Shown: piece by piece, positions 10,385-22,070 of the stretch
Position numbering within the stretch: position 1 is the stretch's first letter
Layout: each line of letters starts with the position of its first letter
Assembly: GCA_036924085.1 (NCBI GenBank)
Contig: JAVGWX010000005.1
Coordinates: 43,345,664 to 43,409,663 of the forward strand
DNA length: 64,000 nucleotides
Reading direction: 5' to 3'
From: Ariolimax columbianus
Taxonomy: Eukaryota > Mollusca > Gastropoda > Stylommatophora > Arionidae
Translations under genes and position numbers: made by a program
The notes under the pieces: model-generated
Database searches by the model: none
What the model was told of the DNA's origin: nothing
Seen by the model: the letters and a program-made list of their open reading frames with translations, nothing else

Positions 10385-10790
10385 CTTTTGTTAATCAAAT
10401 GAAATTGTTGAAACATCTCTGCTATTTTTGCTGTAATTAGCTTTGATGATATGGTGTCAATGTGTCGAGCTCCTCTTTCTATCGAAACACATACTGAACT
10501 GTGGTATAGCGAGATGACTGTTTTGCAAGTCTTTGTTAGTTTCCCCAATCAGTCTTATATAGGTTTCATAGAAGCTCTGATTTTTTTAGAGCATGTAACA
10601 CAACATTGGTCTCGATACTGTCAAAGTATTTCTCTTAATCGATAAATACAAGACATTAGGGTATTAGCATTTCAGGTAGTCTCTCTATCAGTAGATTTAT
10701 TGTGAGGAAGTGGTTAATGATGGAAAACCTTTTTCTGAATCCGGCTTCTTTTCTAGGTTGGTGTTCATTAAGTTGCCTGTCGATTGTTAG
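10385..10790 (-). pseudogene. RTE-like reverse transcriptase fragment
   Basis: The minus-strand translation includes EAGFRKRFSIINHF and then LVFIDREKYFDSIETNVV, which corresponds to the LAFVDYEKAFDSIET motif of RTE-clade reverse transcriptases. RGARHIDTISSKL follows, corresponding to RGVRQGDTISPKL. About 130 residues of fingers/palm remain, with stops and frame changes; the catalytic FADD block is lost where the TA microsatellite begins. Confidence 0.7.
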
Positions 10791-11047
10791 TCATTATTTT
10801 ATTATTAAATTATAATTATATTGTATTATTGCATTATTTTTTTAAAATTATTATATTTATGTTGTCGATAATATATATATATTCATTATTTTCCCATTTT
10901 CCTGCCTGTGCTTTTCAACGTCAGGTTATGGCGCCTAACGTTTTCCACCTAATGCTTTTTAGCCCAAGTATGTGTTTTGTATACAGGGAGCTTTACTGCT
11001 TCTGTTATTTCTGCTATCTTCTTCTTCTTCTTCTTCATCGTACGCTG

Positions 11048-11860
11048 TCAGACAGTAACCATTATTTTTTCGAAAAAAGCAGCCGTCATCCTGAGGCTGT
11101 TGACACTGCCATAGAGCTTGACTAATGTTGCCACTGGTGCTGGCCACATCTGCTCTCTCTGATCCTCGTATGTCGGGCAGTTTTGCAGCAAATGTTCATC
11201 GGTCATTTTCTCGGTGCCACACGGGCATTCGTCAGTGCCACCTATCTTCAATTTGTTGAATAGGTGGTACCTCAGTCTATTGTGGCCAGTGCGAAGTCTG
11301 AAGACCACGACCTGCTCTCTTCTGTTCAACTGGTAATAGGCATCGTTTTTTGTGTAGCCGGTATGTTCGGTTTCCCATTTGATCATGTATCTAGCTCTAA
11401 TAAGCCGTTTTGACTCTTCGTATGTCGTACTAGTATCTGGTTGTGGTAATCTTGCACCTTCTTTTGCCAGTCTGGCTGCCTCCTCGTTGCCTTTGATCCT
11501 GCAGTGGGATGGAACCCAGTGTACCACTACCATTTTTGGTGCGGACTGCTGGCATAGTTGACAGAGTACTGCTCTTAATACATTAAGTTCAGTGTTTTTC
11601 TGACTTTTTAGTGCTGTGACTACGGCCAAGGCATGTGTAAGCAGGACTATATGGCTTTCATTCCTTTTACCTGTCCCTATTTCTTCCACTGCCGCCCTCA
11701 GTGCCCCTGCCTACGCTCTGAAATTGCTTGTGTATTTTCCAGTTGCGAATGACAGTGTTATTTTTCTGCCATTTCGTAGGTTCAGAAATGCTCCTGCCCC
11801 TCCGTTCTGTGTTGTGTTTGTTACAGAACCGTTGGTGTATGCATGTGTCCAGTCCATGCT
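11048..11860 (-). pseudogene. LINE-A RNase H domain, catalytic residues lost
   Basis: The largest open piece (11048-11689) keeps VVHWVPSHCRIKGNEEA, FRLRTGHNRLRYHLF and the C-x-C...H...C tail (CPCGTEKMTDEHLLQNC). Compared with the copy at 2496-3281, the aspartate in LLTDALAV is histidine (LLTHALAV), and the aspartate in EADRLAKEG is alanine (EAARLAKEG). Two of the four RNase H metal-binding acids are therefore missing. The first Asp block lies upstream in another frame (about 11840-11860). Confidence 0.8.
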
Positions 11861-11879
11861 TATGTAGTTTTCCGTTATG

Positions 11880-13480
11880 TACCTCAGGGTTGTATCTCTG
11901 CATTCTTTCTCAGTCTAGCAGTTTTTGTTTCCAATACTGGCATATTTTCTACCACCTCTGGAAATATATGCTGCCTCCAGGTGGGTTTTCGTACAGTACG
12001 GATTTGCTATGGTGTTGTTAGTGCGTTAATGGGGTCTTCGTGCATCTTTGCTTTGGCTATTTTTGCAAAGTTTCTCCGCTTTAGTTTCCCATTTCCGAAA
12101 TTGTTTAGTCTCTGGTGCATTGGATGGTCAGTCAGTTTTATGAGTTTCTCTGATTGCTGCTGGGCTCTGCAGTCTCTTCTGTCGGTCATGGATTGCAGTT
12201 TTGTAATCTTTTCAAGTTCTACAATTGGCGTTGACTTCATGCCTCCTGTTATAACTCTCATGGCTTGGTTTTGCTGCTAATTTTATCGAAGTTCGCCTTT
12301 GCTGCTGTTGTCCATGCCGCAATGCCTTACTCGAGAACTGGTCTCACTCTTCCAGTGTACAGTTTCTTTAGTATACTTTCGTCTGCTTCCCAGCTTGTGC
12401 CAGCAAGTTTCCTCATGATTGCCATTCTTTCTCTGGCTCTCATTCGGTTTCTCTCGATCTGACTTTTCCATGTCATGCACCCGATCAAATGTGACTCCCA
12501 CGTAGTTTGGGTTGTCGTTTGGCTGCAGGTGTTTGCCATTAAGACTTAATTCGGAGTTTTGGGGTTTGCTTGATAGTGAGAATATTGTACAAATCGTTTT
12601 TTCCCTGTTTATTTTGACCAGCCATGAGTTCGCCCACTCTTTCAGCGATGTTGGGGCCTGCTACATCCGATTTCTTGCTATGGTGAGATTCTTTTCAGAG
12701 GTCCACATAACCAGATCGTCTGCAAACATTGAGCTATGGACTCTTCTTGGTATATTCACTATTATGTCATTTATATACACCAGAAAGAGTGTCGGTGACA
12801 GTACTCCCCCTTGGGGTACTCCCTGCTCAAGTGTCACCTTTATTGCTCATCTGCCCTTGTACGTGAACTCTGGCCGTTCTGTTTTTGAGGTACTGACTTA
12901 TCCATTTGTACATTTTCCCACAAACTTCACTTCTTCGTAGCTTGACTCCAAGTCCCTCTTTCCAGACTTTGTGAAGTGCCTTTTCCAGGTCCACCCAAAC
13001 CGCTACCGTGTGTTTTTGCTCCTGGTATGCATCTTCTATTTTCTGGGCTATGAGGATGACCTGATCCTCTGTGGAACTGTGCTGTCTAAAGCCTGCTTTC
13101 TTTGGAATTAGTATGTGTTTTTCTTCCAGATGCCACATCAGTCTGGTGTCTGGTGTTTATCATACGTTACATCAGTTTGCCGACACAGCTCAGTAGGCTG
13201 ATAGGCCTGTATCCATTTTGATCTGTTTTGTCTTTTACCTTTCTTAGGTACTGGTACAAGTACTGCGTCTTTTCATGTATGGGGTATAATACCCCTTGTC
13301 CAGCTTTGGTTCAGGACTGATAGCAATTTCCTCTTTGCTGTTTGGCCCAGCCCCATCAGCATTTCGTTTGTTATCCCGTCTTTTCCTGGAGATTTCCTTT
13401 TCTTTAATGTTCTCATGGCCTCTTCCATTTCGCTCATTATTAATTTTGCAATCAAATGCTCTTCTGGTGCCATATTGATG
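11880..13480 (-). pseudogene. LINE-A reverse transcriptase (frameshifted)
   Basis: Recognisable blocks on the minus strand, from high to low coordinates: KKRKSPGKDGITNEMLM (about 13375-13425); a fingers region with AGFRQHSSTEDQVILIA and WVDLEKALHKVWKEGL (12960-13110); a degenerate QGGVLSP block near 12800-12825; the catalytic FADD box (12716-12727); and a thumb with KSQIERNRMRARERM (12420-12470). It lies in at least four frame segments with in-frame stops, so it cannot be translated as one protein. Confidence 0.85.
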
Positions 13481-13661
13481 TTGTCGTGCCCGTTTTGCTC
13501 TTCACTAATGTATGCCTATCTGCAGGGACATCTATGTGGTTCGCTCTGGCATAGTGTTCAACAAAGGCGTTTGCGGCTTTTTTTCCAGTGAGGAAGTTTT
13601 CGCCCTGCTTGATGGTAATTTGTTTGTTTGATGGGGTTTCGTCATTAATGGCTCTGAATAG

Positions 13662-14854
13662 CTACCATAGTTTGTTCCCTTCTTTGTCTAAATTGAGGCT
13701 TTCTGTTTTGTTTTTCCAGCTTTCTCTTGCTGTTTGGTTTGGAGTGTATTTGTATTTCGCCGTGGCAGCTTTGAGGGCGATATTTGCCTCCATAGTTTGT
13801 TCTCGCTCTGCCATGTTCCTAGCATTTGTGACTGCGTCTTCCGCTTTCTGCAACTCATTATTCCAATAGGGCTTATAATTTTTCATTGCCATTCTTGGGA
13901 TGGTTTCAGTGGCAGCTTGCATTATTGCTTTGCTTAGGCTTTCCACCATGGGCTTCATTTTGTTGTTCAGTGCTCGTTTGTAATTCCAACGTGCGAGCGG
14001 TTTTGTTTCCTGTGGGCCTACTTCCATGTCAATTTCTAGCCTAATTGGCCTGTGGTCGCTACCTGCCAATTGGTTTAGTACCTGGCGGTCTATTTTATGG
14101 TGAAGGTCCACTGTGGAGAAGGCCAAATCTGGATTAGAGGTGGTATACCATGTTCTAGAATAGAAGCTAGGGCTATCCTCCGGCCTATTGATTAGATAGA
14201 TGTTTGTGTCTATCTCCAAATCTTCCACTTCGTCACCTCTGCTGTCTGAGTCCGAGTATCCCCATCTCTCCGAGTGGCTGTTGAAGTCCCCAACTACTAT
14301 GCAGTTGGAGTCTTTGACTTCCATACTCGAGAGCGATATGTCTTTATTTGGTGGTCCGTACAGGTTGAAGATGCGGATCTTCGTCTCTTGAGCCATTATG
14401 TCAACTCCTACAATTTCTGCTTGTCCGGTGTGATTGACAGTACCGCGCTACTCGTTATGCAGTTTCGGGTCAGTATCAGAACCCCTCCTTTGTGACCTTC
14501 TCTATCCAGACGAAAGGTCTGGTATCCTCTGATTGAGAATTTATGGTTGCTGTTGAGGTGCGTTTCTTGGATACATACTACGTCAATTTTACCTTCATGC
14601 AGGTGATGTGGTAGGGGAAGCTTTTTGTTAATGACTCCCTCCGCATTCCACTGTAGTATTTTGAGGGTCTTGTGTGTTTGGTCAATAGAAATTGCCCCAC
14701 AGCCATGTGCCTCGACTCCACAACACATGGGTGGGTGACCACCGGTAGTCAATGGTGGGCCTCTTCTAGGCATGAGGCACGGCACTCTCGCTGCCTGGCG
14801 GGATTCCGCAGGATGAGCGCCATACTTTTTTCTGATAGGTTGTACTGTCATCAT
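13662..14854 (-). pseudogene. LINE-A APE-type endonuclease and linker (two frames)
   Basis: The N-terminal half (14408-14854) contains LKILQWNAEGVINKK and CIQETHLNSNHKFSIRG, with the catalytic Asn and Glu positions of APE-like nucleases. The other half (13662-14396) contains FNLYGPP, VVGDFNSHSERWGY and LAGSDHRPIRLE, covering the remaining Tyr, Asp/Asn and SDH active-site blocks. A frameshift near 14400 separates the halves. The active-site residues themselves look preserved, so the loss is fairly recent. The linker to the reverse transcriptase follows (13662-13980). Confidence 0.85.
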
Positions 14855-14859
14855 ACTGC

Positions 14860-16052
14860 AATTTACGTTGAACTGTTTCGTTAAGCCTGTGGCCCAGTGC
14901 CTCCGATTTCAACAGGCGTTTCTGTAGGGATGCCCTCCTTAGCCTTATTGAAGTTGTCTTACAGGACTGACAAGTCTTTACTACTCGTGTCTATAGGGTT
15001 CGGTGATGATATATGAGATATGATATATGATATGGACTATGTACTGTTTTGTACTAACCCGGAAGAGATGCAGTCCAGTGTATCTGTATCCCAGGATCGT
15101 CACCACGTCCTGCCAGAAACGTAGCATTTGCATGTGAGTGGGGTATCTCTTTGCTCCCTTTATTTTGCTCGGCACATCCACAGTGATGGTACGCCTAGCA
15201 TTCCCCGCCACCTGGGAGTTTGACACAATAGGGCAGACGTGCAATGTCCACTAGCCAGCATTTTCTCTGCGTCCATTGGTATGGCTGATAGCCGACAGAG
15301 ATAGAGATCGAAGCAAGAGTGCATTTAACCAGGGAACAGGACTGGTAATGTCACGGAGATGTTTTTCGCCTGGTGTGCGGACATATCTCATGGTCAGGGG
15401 CTGAGTCTCGACAGTTCACAGTGAAGTGGCTGCTCTACTGTTTACGACACCCCGACCAAGAACTAAGTCTTCTGTTGGTGGTTTCGCACCTCATCGCCGT
15501 ATGGGGTGAATCACGAGCAGCTACCCGCCCGCTTTGATCGGCGGACGGCAGAAAACTCTTTCTGCGGCTCGACCGGGTGGGGCTGAGGCGCGAGCCCCAG
15601 GTCCTGACCATATCAAAGCCTCCCATAGCAGTGGTGCTGAGATTGTGGGCGGGATTCCACCTTAGAGGCGTTCGGCCGTAATCCCTCACATGGTAGCCTC
15701 GCGCCATTGTCTTATCAGCCTGGTACGTGAACCAAAATGTCTTCTCTTGAATTGTGCATGATTTACCGAAGCAACGCCCTGTCATTAGTAGGGTAAAACT
15801 GACCTGTCTTCCGAGGGTCTAATACCAGCACCCGTTCACTATTAGACCGGACGAATTTATAGAGGGCGTTTTAGTTTGACAATGACTAGGTGTCCGGAAA
15901 CTGCCATTTCTGCCGGGTTAATACAAGTTTACCATAGCCGACGCTCTTTCATTAAGAGGTTAAGAAACTGACCTGTCTTCCGTGGGTCTAATACCAGCAC
16001 ACGTTCCCTATTAGACCCAACGAGAATGCTCTCAGTCTGTCAGTCATTTTAC
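14860..16052 (-). promoter_or_regulatory. LINE-A 5' UTR with two hairpin units
   Basis: Non-coding leader of copy 1. Two copies of a stem-loop, GGGTCTAAT...ATTAGACC, lie at 15815-15848 and 15984-16018, about 170 bp apart. The leader shares most of its length with 39280-40440 and pieces with 6370-7125 and 26800-27160. It ends at about 16052, inside a third repeat unit, so this copy appears slightly 5'-truncated. No ORF1/gag protein is recognisable. Confidence 0.7.
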
Positions 16053-16359
16053 AGTGTTTGAGAATTAAGATTGACTCAGTGATGGCTATTTGGGACACCT
16101 TTAACAAGGGCAATCATCGTGACTATCGCGCAAGCTGTACTGCAGATTGTACAGAAGGAAAGGGTGAGGTACGAGTGGATACCAGCTGTGGAGGCCTCAA
16201 TCCTTCAATGGTTGACATGGATCTACTATTCTGGTCATGCTGGGGTTCAGGCAACAAAAGAACTGACCTCTTGGCTTCATAAGCTCCTATCATGGGCACC
16301 ATTTTGCAATCAAGCAACGACCGTCCGCTGGACCAGGAGACCGCAATAGATGTATCTTC
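16053..16359. other. unassigned sequence between two LINE-A copies
   Basis: About 300 bp separating the head-to-head copies. An open frame on the plus strand (16119-16349) has no family I can name. Confidence 0.4.
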
Positions 16360-16373
16360 AAACCACAGGCTGC
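16360..16373 (+). repeat. target-site duplication, left copy (AAACCACAGGCTGC)
   Basis: Matches 18691-18704 with one mismatch in 14; brackets the plus-strand LINE-A copy. Confidence 0.75.
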
Positions 16374-17690
16374 CCGGAAAAGATGGCGTAACAAACGAAA
16401 TGCTGATGGGGATGGGCCAAACAGCAAAGAGGAAGTTACTATCAGTCCTGAACCAAAGCTGGAAAAGGGAATGTGTACCTCAGGCATGGAAAGATGCTGT
16501 AATAATACCAGTACCAAAGAAAGGAAAAGATAGAGGTGATCCAAATGGATACAGGCCTATCAGTCTACTGAGCTGTGTAGGAAAACTGATGGAGTGTATG
16601 ATAAACAACAGACTGATGTGGCCTCTGGAAGAAAAACACATACTAATTCCACAGGAAGCAGGCTTCAGACAGCACAGAACCACTGAGGACCAGATCACTC
16701 TCATAGCCGAGAAATAGAGGATGCTTACCAGGAGAAAAAACACACAGTAGCGGTTTGGGTGAATTTAGGGAAGGCATTTGACAAGGTCTGGAAAGAGGGA
16801 CTTAAAGTCAAGCTACGAAGAAGTGAAGTTTGTGGCAAAATGTACAGATGGATCAGCCACTACCTCAAAAACAGAACAGCCAGAGTTCAAGTACAAGGGC
16901 AGATGAGCCAAACGGTGACACTTGAGCAGGAAGTACCCCAATGGGGAGTACTGTCACCCCCACTTTTCCTGGTGTATATAAACAACATCACAGAGAATAT
17001 ACAAAGAAGAATCCACAACTCCATGTTTGCAGACGATCTGGCTATGTGGACCTCTGAAAAAAATCTCACCATAGCAAGTAATCAGATGCAGCAGGCACTA
17101 ACATCGTTGGAGGAGTGGGCGAACTCATGGCTGGTCAAAATAAATGAGGAAAAAACATGTACGATATTCTCGCTTTCAAATAAACCCCAAAACACCAAAA
17201 TAAGTTTTAACGGCAAATATCTGCGGCCAAACGACAACCCAAACTATCTGGGAGTCACATTTGATCGGCGCATGACATGGAAAAGTCAGATCGAGAGAAA
17301 CCAAATGAGAGCAAAAGAAAGAATGGTAATCATGAGGAAACTTGATGGCACAAGTACTAAAAAACTGTACACTGGAGAGTGAGACCAGTTCTCGATTATG
17401 ACATTGCGGCATGGACAACAGCAGCAAAGGCGAACTTTGACGAAATTAGCAAACTTCTAAACCAAGCCAGGAGGGATGAAGTCAACGCCAATTGTAGAAC
17501 TTGAAAATATTACAAATCTGAAATCCATGATCGACAGAAGAGACTGCAGAGCCCAGCAGCAAGCAGAGAAACTCACAAGACTGACAGACCATCCAATTCA
17601 TCAGAGACTAAATAGATTTGGAAATGGGAAAAAAAAGCGCAGAAACTTTGCAGAAATAGCCAAAGCAAAGATGAGCTAAGACCCTATGAA
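16374..17690 (+). pseudogene. LINE-A reverse transcriptase (frameshifted)
   Basis: The longest open pieces are 16292-16717 and 16759-17382. The palm motif YINNITE...MFADDLAMWTSEKN is intact, including the two catalytic aspartates. The QG of the QGGVLSP block is QW here (VPQWGVLSPPLFLVYI). A frameshift after AEK (16715) and another at about 17360 break the protein. Confidence 0.85.
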
Positions 17691-17859
17691 CGCATTAACA
17701 ACACCAAAGCCCATCCCCACTGTACGCAAACCTACCTGGAAGCAGCATATATTTCCGGAGGTGGTAGAAAATATACCAGGTATTGGAAACAAGAACAGCC
17801 AGACTGAAAAAGAAAGAAGAGACATAACTCTGAGGTACATATCGAAAAGCTACCCAAAC

Positions 17860-18655
17860 ATGGACTGGACCCATGCATACACCGACGGCTCTGTAACAAA
17901 CACAACACAGAACGGAGGGGCAGTGGTATTCCTGAGCCTACCAAATGGTAAAAAAATAACAATGTCAGTGGCAACTGGAAAATACTCAAGGAATTTTAGA
18001 GAGGAGGCAGAGGCACTGAGGGCTGCAGTAGAAGAAATGGTGATAGGTAAAAGAAATAACAGCCATATAGTCCTGTTTACAGATGCCCTGGCCGTAGCCA
18101 CAGCACTAAAAAGCCAGAAAAATACTGAACAATGATTTAAGAGCAGTACTCTGTCAACTATGCCAACAGTCCGCACCAAAAAGAGTAGTGGTACAGTGGG
18201 TACCAGCCAACTGTAACATCCAAGGCAACGAGGAGGCAGACAGACTGGCAAAAGAAGGTGCAAGACCACCACAACCAGATCCTAGTGTGACCTACGAAGA
18301 GTCCAAAAGGCTTATTAGAGCCAGATAATGACCAAATGGGAAACAGAACATACTGGCTACACAAAAAACGATGCATATTACCAGTTGAACAGAAGAGAGC
18401 AGGTCGTAGTCTTCAGACTCCGCACATGCCACAATAGACTGAGGTACCACCTATTCAATTAATTGAAGATAGGTGGCACTGACGAATGCACGTGTGGTAC
18501 TGAGAAATGACCGCTGAACATTTGTTGCAAAACTGCTAGATATACGAGGATCAGGGAAAGCAGATGTGGCCATCACCAGTGGCAACATTAGACAAGCTCT
18601 ATGGCAGTGTCGACAGCCTCAGGATGACCGCTGCTTTTTTCGAAAAAAATACCGG
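17860..18655 (+). pseudogene. LINE-A RNase H and C-terminus (frameshifted)
   Basis: The first part is open within 17686-18135 and contains TDGSVTNTTQNGGA, the glutamate block and the third Asp (LFTDALAVATAL). A frameshift at about 18132 follows. ADRLAKEGARPPQPD and the NRREQVVVFRLRTCHNRLR block continue in other frames with further breaks, including a one-base loss near 18328. Confidence 0.85.
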
Positions 18656-18690
18656 TTGACGTCTGACAGAGTACGAAGATGAAGAGGAAG

Positions 18691-18704
18691 AAACAACAGG
18701 CTGC
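18691..18704 (+). repeat. target-site duplication, right copy (AAACAACAGGCTGC)
   Basis: Pairs with 16360-16373; immediately follows the tail of LINE-A copy 2. Confidence 0.75.
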
Positions 18705-18959
18705 AAAGTATCAACATCAAATAATGTTCGAGCATAGTTGGGCGCAAGTGAGGACGGAGCAGGAGTGTGCACAATGAGTGCGCTATAGTCACCATCAGCA
18801 TCCAGATCTTGCATAATGTGCTAAAAGAGACTGTTTCCCTGTGGGTATGCCGGGACTGCAGTGACGTTGATTCTTAAAAACAGAGACAGATGTATCTATG
18901 CATCACATTTTGTCTGTACTGCATATTAGATATATTAAGGAGCACTTATCGTGTAGCGG

Positions 18960-19620
18960 GATGACATTATTATCATCATAATCTTTTGTGTGGTTCGCTG
19001 TGGGGAGGTGCCGTTTTCTGTCTTGTATCAGCTTTGCAGCCGATGTTGTTGTCATTCCGTATTTCTTCAATGTCTCACTGACACAGTATTTCCAATCTTT
19101 CCCTTGGTCTGCTGCTTATTCTGCAACCCTGATTTCTTGTATTGTAGATACGTGCAGATACTTTGGTTGCATTCTGAGCAGGTGTCCAAAACATTGTATT
19201 ATCTGTCTTTCCATTTATGCAAGGTGTAGCACTTACTTTCTGTCTGATTTCTTTGTTTCGTACTCCGTCCAGCCTTGTTATCCCTACAGCCTTTTTTCAA
19301 TAACCTCTTATCGCATTCCACGGATTTTCTTTCGTGTACCTTGGGGAGAGTCCATATCTGACACTGGTAGCAGAGATTTGGTGTAACAATAATGTATATC
19401 ATCTTTCTCTATGTATTCATTAAAATGAATTTGTATCTTAGTAATGGTGATAGCTGAAAGGAAACTATATTGTCAGTTTGCGTTTTTGATTATACCTCTC
19501 TATGCAGGCTTCCATCTTGTATGTCCACGTATTTGAAATCTCTGACCTGGCTGTGCTTTTTACCTGAATAGTTAGTGTTTAGATTCTGAATAGATTCTGT
19601 TCTACCAGTGCCAAACATGG
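18960..19620 (-). pseudogene. RTE-like LINE 3' end fragment
   Basis: Near 18975-19080 the minus-strand translation reads KKYGMTTTSAAKLIQ and DRKRHLPTANHTK, then a GAT/AAT-rich tail (about 18965-18985). This is the C-terminal end of a LINE. Upstream (19500-19620) residues such as FGTGRTESIQNLNTN and VRDFKYVDIQDGS resemble the DFKYLGS thumb motif. Strongly decayed, with many stops. Confidence 0.5.
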
Positions 19621-19639
19621 CTTCTGTCAAGGGCGCGAG

Positions 19640-19935
19640 AGAGCAGAATTTCGACGTGTGAAATGAAGAGTTTGAGGAAAGTCATCGGTGTTACCAGAAG
19701 ATACAGAATACGGAACGACGACATTCAAAGTATAGTCGGCACTGCGTCTTGTGTCGAATACATTTCCAGGCAGAAAATAAGTTGGTTTGGTCATCTCATG
19801 AGAATGCACCCTCATCATCTTCCACTGATGGCTTACAATGCTGGTATATGTCTACCAGGCAAGAGGTCGGCCGCAGAGGTAGGTTGATAGATGACATTAG
19901 CGTGCTTGTGCAGCGACAGGGCTCACATTGACCGA
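19640..19935 (+). pseudogene. RTE-like LINE C-terminal fragment
   Basis: The plus strand reads SLRKVIGVTRRYRIRNDDIQ and then SRQKISWFGHLMRM, matching the WFGHxxRM block of RTE/CR1-type elements, followed by a PGKRS...GR block and DDISVLVQRQGS in shifted frames. It is on the opposite strand to the neighbouring fragment, so the two are separate insertions or an inversion. Confidence 0.6.
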
Positions 19936-20339
19936 CGCAACACACTTGCCGCAGGATAGACGACATAAGCTCCCCACGACGCTAATCCGCACAAGTGGAA
20001 AGTAAACTGACTAACTAACTAGTTGATGTTTTCTCAATTCCTCTCATTTCCATTGTCTTTCTTTGATCTACTAACACTCATAGAATATCTATCGCAGGCA
20101 TTGTCAAGGGCATGCGTATGTTATTAAATGTTATTTTCTTCTGAATGGTAGATACTCTGATCATCCGCAAAAAGGAGTTCGTTAATTGTGGTAGTTCCTG
20201 GTTTTGCTGTAAAGGTTATTCGATTTATGTATACAAATAACACATTACGATTATATGAAAAGTGTACTTACTTTGAATACAAGGAATCCTGGTATTTGAA
20301 CAGACATGTTAATGTCTGTTGCCAGTTTCTTACTTACTT

Positions 20340-20760
20340 TCCGTGTCCAAGCACCACGTTATATATCTCGCATCCAGTATTCAAAGCCATGGATCGCCTT
20401 GTCATTTGCCTCCAGCATGTCTCGCCTTGGGTCGTGCTCCTGTTTTTCTCGTTCGATTTCTGCTGCGATGCTTCTTCGATTGGGGGTGGTGGCGGGGGTT
20501 GCTATCACACTTATGGGGTATATTTTATCAATGGGAGTGGATTTTAGGCACCCTGATAGTATCCAACCCACCGCATTTATTGCTGTATCAACTAATTTCG
20601 CATGAGAAGAGTTTTTCCAGACCGGTGCAGCGTATTCAGCTACGGAAAAACACAAGGCAAGTGTAGATGTCCGCAGGACTGATGTCTATGCCCCCAATGT
20701 TGTGCCGGTCAGTTTTCTGATGATATTATGTTTCCAGTTAGACGAAGGCTATCCATAGCA
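20340..20760 (-). pseudogene. CR1/jockey-like LINE C-terminal fragment
   Basis: The minus-strand frame at 20359-20655 reads CFSVAEYAAPVWKNSSHAKL and then GCLKSTPIDKIYPISVIATP. This matches the common invertebrate motif YSVAEYxxPVW...GCLKPTPxxxLyxLaGIaPP downstream of the reverse transcriptase. The upstream part (20660-20740) continues it in another frame (RKLTGTT...LRTSTLAL). No reverse transcriptase palm is left. Confidence 0.7.
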
Positions 20761-20810
20761 GATATTTTACGCTTCCGGTGGCTTACTATATACATATGTA
20801 TGTGTATTTA

Positions 20811-20811
<1 letters not shown>

Positions 20812-20848
<37 letters not shown>

Positions 20849-20875
20849 TATTTATATGTATATAATTTTATTTAT
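20812..20875. repeat. (TA)n microsatellite
   Basis: TA-rich run with TTTATATA interruptions. Confidence 0.9.
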
Positions 20876-21840
20876 AAGGGGATGTCAAATATCACAACCT
20901 AATAATAGGTATTGGCAATATTTCTCACAATTCTGTGATTGTCGTGGCCAATTTACGCACGTCTAAGACAGATCCGCAAGCAATCTTATTTCTATTTAGC
21001 GCCTCATCGTGAACATGGAACAGAAGAGTCAAGTCATCGGCAACGTCTTGATAACTTACTTTCTTTACCGAAGTTCATACAATTTCGCCATTGTTGGTTG
21101 GTGCACATACACGAGACATACCAGCTAAACGATATGCAAGACGACACAGAGAAACGATCGTCGATTTCATAACGATAAATGGAAACAACATCAGAAAAAC
21201 AACCCTTGAATGGGAAAATCTGTTCCCCAGAAATAGACAGGACTTAGAAAAATCACCACTAGCTCATTCCGTATGTTAAAAGATTTCTTACACGCCAGAC
21301 GCGGTTTAAATGAATAAGTACGTTGGGTACTTTCAATCTTCGATTTCCAACACATTGTCACTGTATTTGTGTGATATATTTCATATTTTTTAAACATCTA
21401 TGTATAATATGTTTACAGGTTGTTACGATGTATGCAGTGTAATTGTGTTACGCTACTATTGTAGTAAACCAAGTAAGTGATATGCAACGATCCACAGGAA
21501 ACGAATTATTGGACGGAAACAGAAACAATCTTTAACTCTACATTTCTGTTAAAGTGAGCCATGGGAAGTAGATGCAATGAGACCAAGCATGTTAGCTTCC
21601 GTGAGAGTTCTAGAATCATATATATTATTGCAAATGAGCATCGCCCAGCTTACAGATGTCAAAAACTCATATAATTGTCTTGTTATCGTGATAGTTCAGG
21701 CTGCATGTCAGGAAATTGCATGCACTACATTTCCTATAAACATTCCATGTATTTATGGACACTCTGATGGCGTAAAAGCTCGTAATAGCCTCATGACAGT
21801 TTTAGGAAAGCCTCTTACGTCAGCTAACAGGTCGCTTATT
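20876..21840. other. unassigned sequence
   Basis: No recognisable gene, RNA or transposon. Confidence 0.4.
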
Positions 21841-22070
21841 GTTGGGTTGTGTTATTTAATGCTGCATTATTTAATTATGTGTTATTTAATGCTGTGTTAT
21901 TTAATTATGTGTTATTTAATTTTGTGTTATTTAGTACAGGGGTATATAGTGATGGGCTATTCAATACTGAATAATTTAATACTTGGATATTTACTGCTGG
22001 GTTATTTCGAAATGGGTTAATTTGTACAGGTTTATTTAATGCTGGGCTATATAAAACTGAGTTACTTAAT
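21841..22070. repeat. 15-bp minisatellite
   Basis: Tandem units of GTTATTTAATTATGT and variants, best between 21853 and 21945 and decaying to 22070. The multiple-of-three period makes an artefactual open frame of Tyr/Leu/Cys repeats. Confidence 0.85.

Larger units (their letters stand above)
11017..16052 (-). mobile_element. LINE-A, nearly full-length copy 1 (endonuclease-RT-RNase H)
   Basis: Minus-strand order: 5' UTR with two hairpin repeats (about 14860-16052), endonuclease (13900-14854), linker and reverse transcriptase (11880-13480), RNase H plus zinc knuckle (11048-11860), and a GAA tail (11017-11037). The layout resembles I/jockey-group elements with a C-terminal RNase H; the exact clade is uncertain. 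Many frameshifts and stops are present. I could not find a convincing TSD. It lies head-to-head with a plus-strand LINE-A copy starting at 16374. Confidence 0.9.
16374..18690 (+). mobile_element. 5'-truncated LINE-A copy 2 (RT plus RNase H)
   Basis: Begins inside the reverse transcriptase (GKDGVTNEMLMG) and ends in a degenerate GAA tail (18675-18690), with a TSD on each side. Blocks seen: PVPKKGKDRGDPNGYRPISL, AGFRQHRTTEDQITLIAE, NLGKAFDKVWKEGL, the catalytic FADDLAMWTS (17030-17050), and then the thumb. RNase H from about 17860 shows DWTHAYTDGSVTN, FREEAEALRAA and LFTDALAV. Frameshifts lie near 16715, 17360, 18135 and 18320. Endonuclease and 5' UTR are absent. Confidence 0.9.

Noticed and set aside
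16119..16349. A second RNase H-like fragment between the LINE-A copies
   Set aside because: A vague resemblance to the WxPxHxGxxGNE block is too weak to support a call.
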